A stretch of DNA of 64,000 nt from Sapria himalayana (Eukaryota; Streptophyta; Magnoliopsida; Malpighiales; Rafflesiaceae): positions 1-64,000 of the forward strand of contig JAREIK010005907.1 in NCBI GenBank assembly GCA_029783825.1, written 5' to 3'. Made by a program: the position numbers and the translations under genes. Below the pieces are notes generated by a model, which searched no databases, was not told the DNA's origin, and worked only from the letters and a program-made list of their open reading frames with translations. Shown in pieces: positions 63,201 to 64,000 of this stretch; position 1 is the stretch's first letter; each line of letters begins with the position of its first letter.

Positions 63201-64000
63201 CTGCATTGTGAGGTTGCATTTTGAGCGACATAGAGAGTTGGCGTGAAGTTATAATATGAGTTGAACTTTATGCTTACAACAAAAGATCAATTTATTCGTA
63301 GTTGATAAAGAACATCGAAATTCTGATTCTAACATATATTTTAGTGAAGAATTATTTTAAATAATAAATTATTAAAATAATAATTTATACTTTGTACGAT
63401 ATTTATAAGTATTTATATCGCAATTGAGCCATCAAAATTTGGGCCGTGCCAATCCGACACGACCTGTCGCATGGTTGTCTCATCATTTGATTCAACTATA
63501 GACTTGTCTATAAAAATTGGTTTATCTGTTGATTCTACTAGATAATAAGTGGATTGTAAGAAAATTGAATTATCTAATTATGATCAAATTAGATATTAAT
63601 TATACTATTAGTATAATTAATAATTTTTTATATTCTTTGAGATATATTCAAATGAATGTATTTCTCAGAATTCTTAGGTACATAAATAATTATCTAGGTC
63701 GTGTGATTTCATTCGAATATCTTGGGCATAATTTAGTAGAAGTATATTTAGATTCTAGTTTTTCTTTAATTACATATTAGAGATTTGATATAAGAATTTA
63801 TATTTTTCTTCGAGATAATCTTGTCTCATAAAAAAATATGAAACACACTGTTATATCTAAGTCAGTGCAAAAACAAAATACAGAGTTATGATATTGGTTA
63901 TATGTGATTTCTAGTGAATCAATTATTTTTTACATGAATATGTTCTTTTACAAGTGGATGAAATATATTAAGGTTGATTATTATTTCTTATATGAAAACA
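39266..64000 (+). CDS. symplekin-like (ESP4/PTA1-type) pre-mRNA 3'-end processing scaffold, first 8 exons, 3'-incomplete, two 1-nt frameshifts
   Basis: Symplekin is the scaffold of the cleavage and polyadenylation machinery (plant ESP4). Exons: 39266-39424, 44530-44689, 44799-44891, 44966-45071, 45172-45340, 50659-50832, 62384-62515, 62597-63160; the gene continues beyond 64000. The ~519 codons cover the N-terminal HEAT-like domain (LNQKVQQQDD, SPVRKLATE, KHLEFVPEIVPILMGILDD, TPAVARQAITSGIGLFR, EFNISWLRVGHPILNVGDLS, YYGRILPVLLGLDPSSL, CTHPGAAP+WRDRL) and the following linker with PVQQLVAMVGALVAQGEKA and SLDILISNISADLLAEVV. Phases agree at every junction. Two single-base changes break the frame: one T too many in 39380-39382 (GAGTTTGCAA) and one A too few in 50674-50680. 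Intron 2 (44690-44798) starts with GC. Introns 1, 5 and 6 are 5.1, 5.3 and 11.5 kb and loaded with transposons. Conservation outside these two sites suggests sequence error more than decay, but a pseudogene is possible. Confidence 0.85.
39430..42400 (+). other. symplekin intron 1, first part
   Basis: AT-rich intron sequence with no recognisable coding remnant or clear repeat boundary. The short frames at 40735-40932 (-) and 40835-41023 (+) overlap each other and match nothing known to me. Confidence 0.4.
42409..42770 (+). repeat. Ty1/copia primer-binding site and TGCA-rich leader fragment
   Basis: 'gatatcatagct' at about 42410 resembles the tRNA-Met primer-binding site (TGGTATCAGAGCT). It is followed by a leader rich in GTGTGCA and GTGCA words, like those at 4689 and 52577. 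The 218-bp MITE copy B inserted just downstream. No gag is recognisable. Confidence 0.4.
42771..42988. mobile_element. 218-bp MITE rich in GATATATC palindromes, copy B
   Basis: Ends TATAATTAATGATAAAAAT and ATTTTAATCATTAGTTATAA are inverted repeats of about 19 bp with few mismatches. The body is nearly identical to 979-1196, including ordered CGATATATCTCC and CGATATATCC words. Similarity of the copies across 41 kb indicates fairly recent movement. Confidence 0.65.
43462..43850. mobile_element. degraded hAT-type GC-rich element in symplekin intron 1
   Basis: The left end CAGAGGTGTCAAACGGGTC at about 43461 is clear. The interior repeats 'cgtgctg' and 'catgctga' words, a decayed (C-to-T and G-to-A) version of the GCCCGGCACGG interior of the intact MITEs. 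That pattern fits deamination of methylated cytosines. The right end was not found. Confidence 0.55.
46150..46490. repeat. dispersed repeat, copy 2
   Basis: Diverged partner of 12240-12515 in the same orientation, sharing 'gttggtgtttaattcgaatatgaatatt' type wording (in pieces). It lies in symplekin intron 5, left of an antisense copia element, and could be part of that element's 3' LTR. Confidence 0.4.
46600..49923 (-). mobile_element. decayed Ty1/copia retrotransposon in symplekin intron 5, antisense
   Basis: A degenerate primer-binding site (reverse complement of 'gctttgatattatg' at 49911-49924) sits beside an apparent LTR start TGTTAAAATT. Reading the minus strand leftward, about 48170-48390 encodes CVWRDIILTKIYLINQI and KFNLPTKI, matching the copia integrase tail. 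About 47130-47400 encodes VFTV, then YTQIFDID and VYSSIVK, matching the start of copia reverse transcriptase. A TGCAC-rich leader (49640-49740) lies beside the PBS as in other family pieces. All frames are broken. The left LTR boundary is not resolved; target duplication unknown. Confidence 0.6.
51038..51371. mobile_element. GC-rich non-autonomous hAT element (MITE 4) in symplekin intron 6
   Basis: The 334-bp unit starts TAGAGGTGTCAAACGGGCC and ends GGTTGACACCTCTA, with a perfect 8-bp duplication TATGGAGC at 51030-51037 and 51372-51379. The interior has the family block GACCGTGGGTCGGGTC ... GACCCGCGGTC, an internal imperfect hairpin. It sits 205 bases after the exon 6 donor. Confidence 0.93.
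51380..52560 (+). other. symplekin intron 6, segment without recognised elements
   Basis: AT-rich intron sequence. The pyrimidine-rich stretch 52500-52560 ('ctctctatcttcttctctctc') may be the end of an LTR, because a degenerate primer-binding site follows at 52577. Confidence 0.4.
52577..52720 (+). repeat. Ty1/copia LTR end, primer-binding site and leader fragment
   Basis: 'aacatgatattaaagg' follows an LTR-like end '...ccctaaca' and matches the tRNA-Met primer-binding site with changes. A leader with 'tgtgtacatggtagtgcattgtgac' type words follows. No coding remnant was identified in 52720-54700. Confidence 0.35.
52721..54720 (+). other. symplekin intron 6, unassigned AT-rich stretch
   Basis: I recognise no protein remnants, repeats with clear borders or RNA genes in these 2 kb. 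A short GC-balanced part at 54190-54300 has no conserved frame. Confidence 0.35.
54729..55520. mobile_element. TIR element with internal CT-rich minisatellite
   Basis: The left end AAGAAGCAAGGACACGGACA and the right end (reverse complement AAGCAAGGAAGCACGGACAC) form inverted repeats. Further inward, 'gatacggcatg' and 'cgtatcggatacg' words are inverted-repeat-like. The centre (about 55012-55260) is a minisatellite of about nine 27-28-bp units containing GCCTCTCCCCTCAA. Flanks 'atactctaa' and 'atacttact' share five of nine bases, so the duplication is uncertain. No transposase; superfamily not assigned (Mutator-like or hAT are both possible). Confidence 0.6.
55521..56399 (+). other. symplekin intron 6, segment before the LINE
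   Basis: (TG)n run at about 55670-55750. The sequence 55830-56400 may be the 5' part of the LINE that follows, but I could not match it to a domain. Confidence 0.35.
56400..58960 (+). mobile_element. decayed LINE (non-LTR retrotransposon) with endonuclease and reverse transcriptase remains
   Basis: On the + strand with stops and frameshifts, the pieces appear in order. 56490-56760 encodes GYEHEERIRIEGAIIDFVLG, then VANTYFKKSE, QINFFII and KDCNVILGEC, matching the end of the APE endonuclease of plant LINEs. About 57130-57200 gives NNIYKLAKM. 57480-57640 gives RLFNMIMSTKKMPDELRQ and NNYQYIKLM, matching the RT fingers region. 57760-58040 gives the DSTHEFLIVVGLYKRLS block and a changed FADD box (FANN). 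58556-58820 gives KEIDKNISHNIKFA, KFYRKIIRLVMLYEIKY and RMCGKI-like text, the RT C-terminal part. A degraded hAT-like insert occupies 58140-58545 within it. Inert, resident in symplekin intron 6. Confidence 0.8.
58140..58545. mobile_element. degraded hAT-type element nested in the LINE
   Basis: Words such as 'ggccatgctgacatggcac' and 'gggttgtgccatgtcatg' look like a CpG-decayed version of the GC-rich MITE interior. The right end GTTGATACCTCTA at about 58522-58534 matches the hAT terminus with one change. The interruption is supported because LINE-like protein text stops before it and resumes directly after it. The left end is not well preserved. Confidence 0.5.
59220..59560 (-). repeat. Ty1/copia leader and primer-binding site fragment, antisense
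   Basis: 'ggctttgatcccatgtttaac' at 59539-59559 is the reverse complement of a tRNA-Met-type primer-binding site followed by an LTR start TGTTTAAC. The TGC/CAC-rich leader is on its left, as expected for a minus-strand element. The body of the element is missing; the LINE ends about 260 bases further left. Confidence 0.4.
59561..61439 (+). other. symplekin intron 6, unassigned AT-rich stretch
   Basis: Probably includes the rest of a copia LTR at its left edge. Otherwise no domain, RNA gene or bordered repeat was recognised. Confidence 0.35.
61440..61800 (+). mobile_element. Ty1/copia RNase H fragment
   Basis: In shifting + frames, 61650-61760 reads NDNQVAQHIADNSIFHE followed by IKYVEVDCYLV-EK. 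This matches the end of copia RNase H (DNQ-x-A-x-HIA-x-NP-x-FHERTKHIEVDCHFVREK). It has internal stops. Only this terminal part is preserved. Confidence 0.65.
61820..62165. mobile_element. degraded hAT-type element in symplekin intron 6
   Basis: The left end TATAGGTGGTAAATGGGCC is a mutated hAT terminus. Interior words 'ttgtcgtgc', 'ggcctagcttggcac' and 'ccaacgtgctggcc' resemble the decayed MITE interior. The right end is not clear, about 62150-62165. It lies about 220 bases before exon 7. Confidence 0.45.
63421..63470. repeat. short GC-rich hAT-like scrap
   Basis: 'gggccgtgccaatccgac' resembles the interior of the GC-rich hAT family. It is too short to define ends; it adjoins the copia fragment that follows. 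Confidence 0.3.
63500..64000 (+). mobile_element. Ty1/copia reverse transcriptase/RNase H fragment in symplekin intron 8
   Basis: The + frame 63540-63780 encodes VRKLNYLIMIKLDINYTISI, then LRILRYINNYLG and EVYLDSSFS. These match the copia region 'VGKLIYLT-x-TRPDI-x-YAVS ... LRILRYLKG-x-PG ... GYSDADWAG'. After a stop, about 63800-63860 gives FLRDNLVS and TVISKSVQK, matching NLVSWKSKKQ. The last bases give KYIKVDYYF, matching TKHIEVDCHF, so the fragment runs off the window. The catalytic D-A-D has become DSS. Confidence 0.75.

Overview
The window looks like nuclear DNA of a flowering plant. It is strongly AT-rich. It holds three conserved plant genes on the + strand, split into small exons by large introns with GT-AG borders and a few GC-AG ones. 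It is crowded with degenerate hAT, Ty1/copia, LINE and probable CACTA transposons and with microsatellites. I cannot place the species or clade from the sequence alone.

Layout. 1-4,070 is AT-rich with a 218-bp palindromic MITE (979-1196) and a degraded inverted repeat. 4,078-14,280 is a transposon graveyard: GC-rich short hAT elements with exact 8-bp target duplications, three decayed copies of one hAT transposase, and degraded hAT ends. 14,840-22,547 carries eight exons for residues ~78 to the C-terminus of SRP54, the GTPase of the cytosolic signal recognition particle. The first ~77 residues are not in the window. Its introns hold a 0.9-kb CAT/CAC tract, a hAT MITE, and a ~105-bp tandem repeat split by an LTR-like insertion. 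24,688-31,484 is a RING-finger membrane protein of the APD (ABERRANT POLLEN DEVELOPMENT) E3 ligase type in nine exons, with an antisense Ty1/copia element in intron 4. 31,485-39,265 is intergenic: a very long poly-T tract, many AT/TG microsatellites and CACTA-like palindromes. 39,266-64,000 holds the first eight recognisable exons of a symplekin (ESP4-like) mRNA 3'-end-processing gene, continuing past the window. Its introns of 5.1, 5.3 and 11.5 kb contain copia, LINE, hAT and other TIR elements.

The three genes are unrelated housekeeping or regulatory genes and do not form a functional cluster. I see no defence, biosynthetic or otherwise novel multigene system here. The most notable points are: (i) three clear and one probable single-base homopolymer indels that break the APD and symplekin reading frames while SRP54 is clean, which fits uncorrected long-read errors or, less likely, recent pseudogenisation; (ii) a GC-rich short hAT family active enough to leave four perfect 8-bp duplications, two inside gene introns; (iii) a 332-base uninterrupted T run; (iv) a strongly nested transposon history in which much of the decayed coding sequence can still be assigned to a family.
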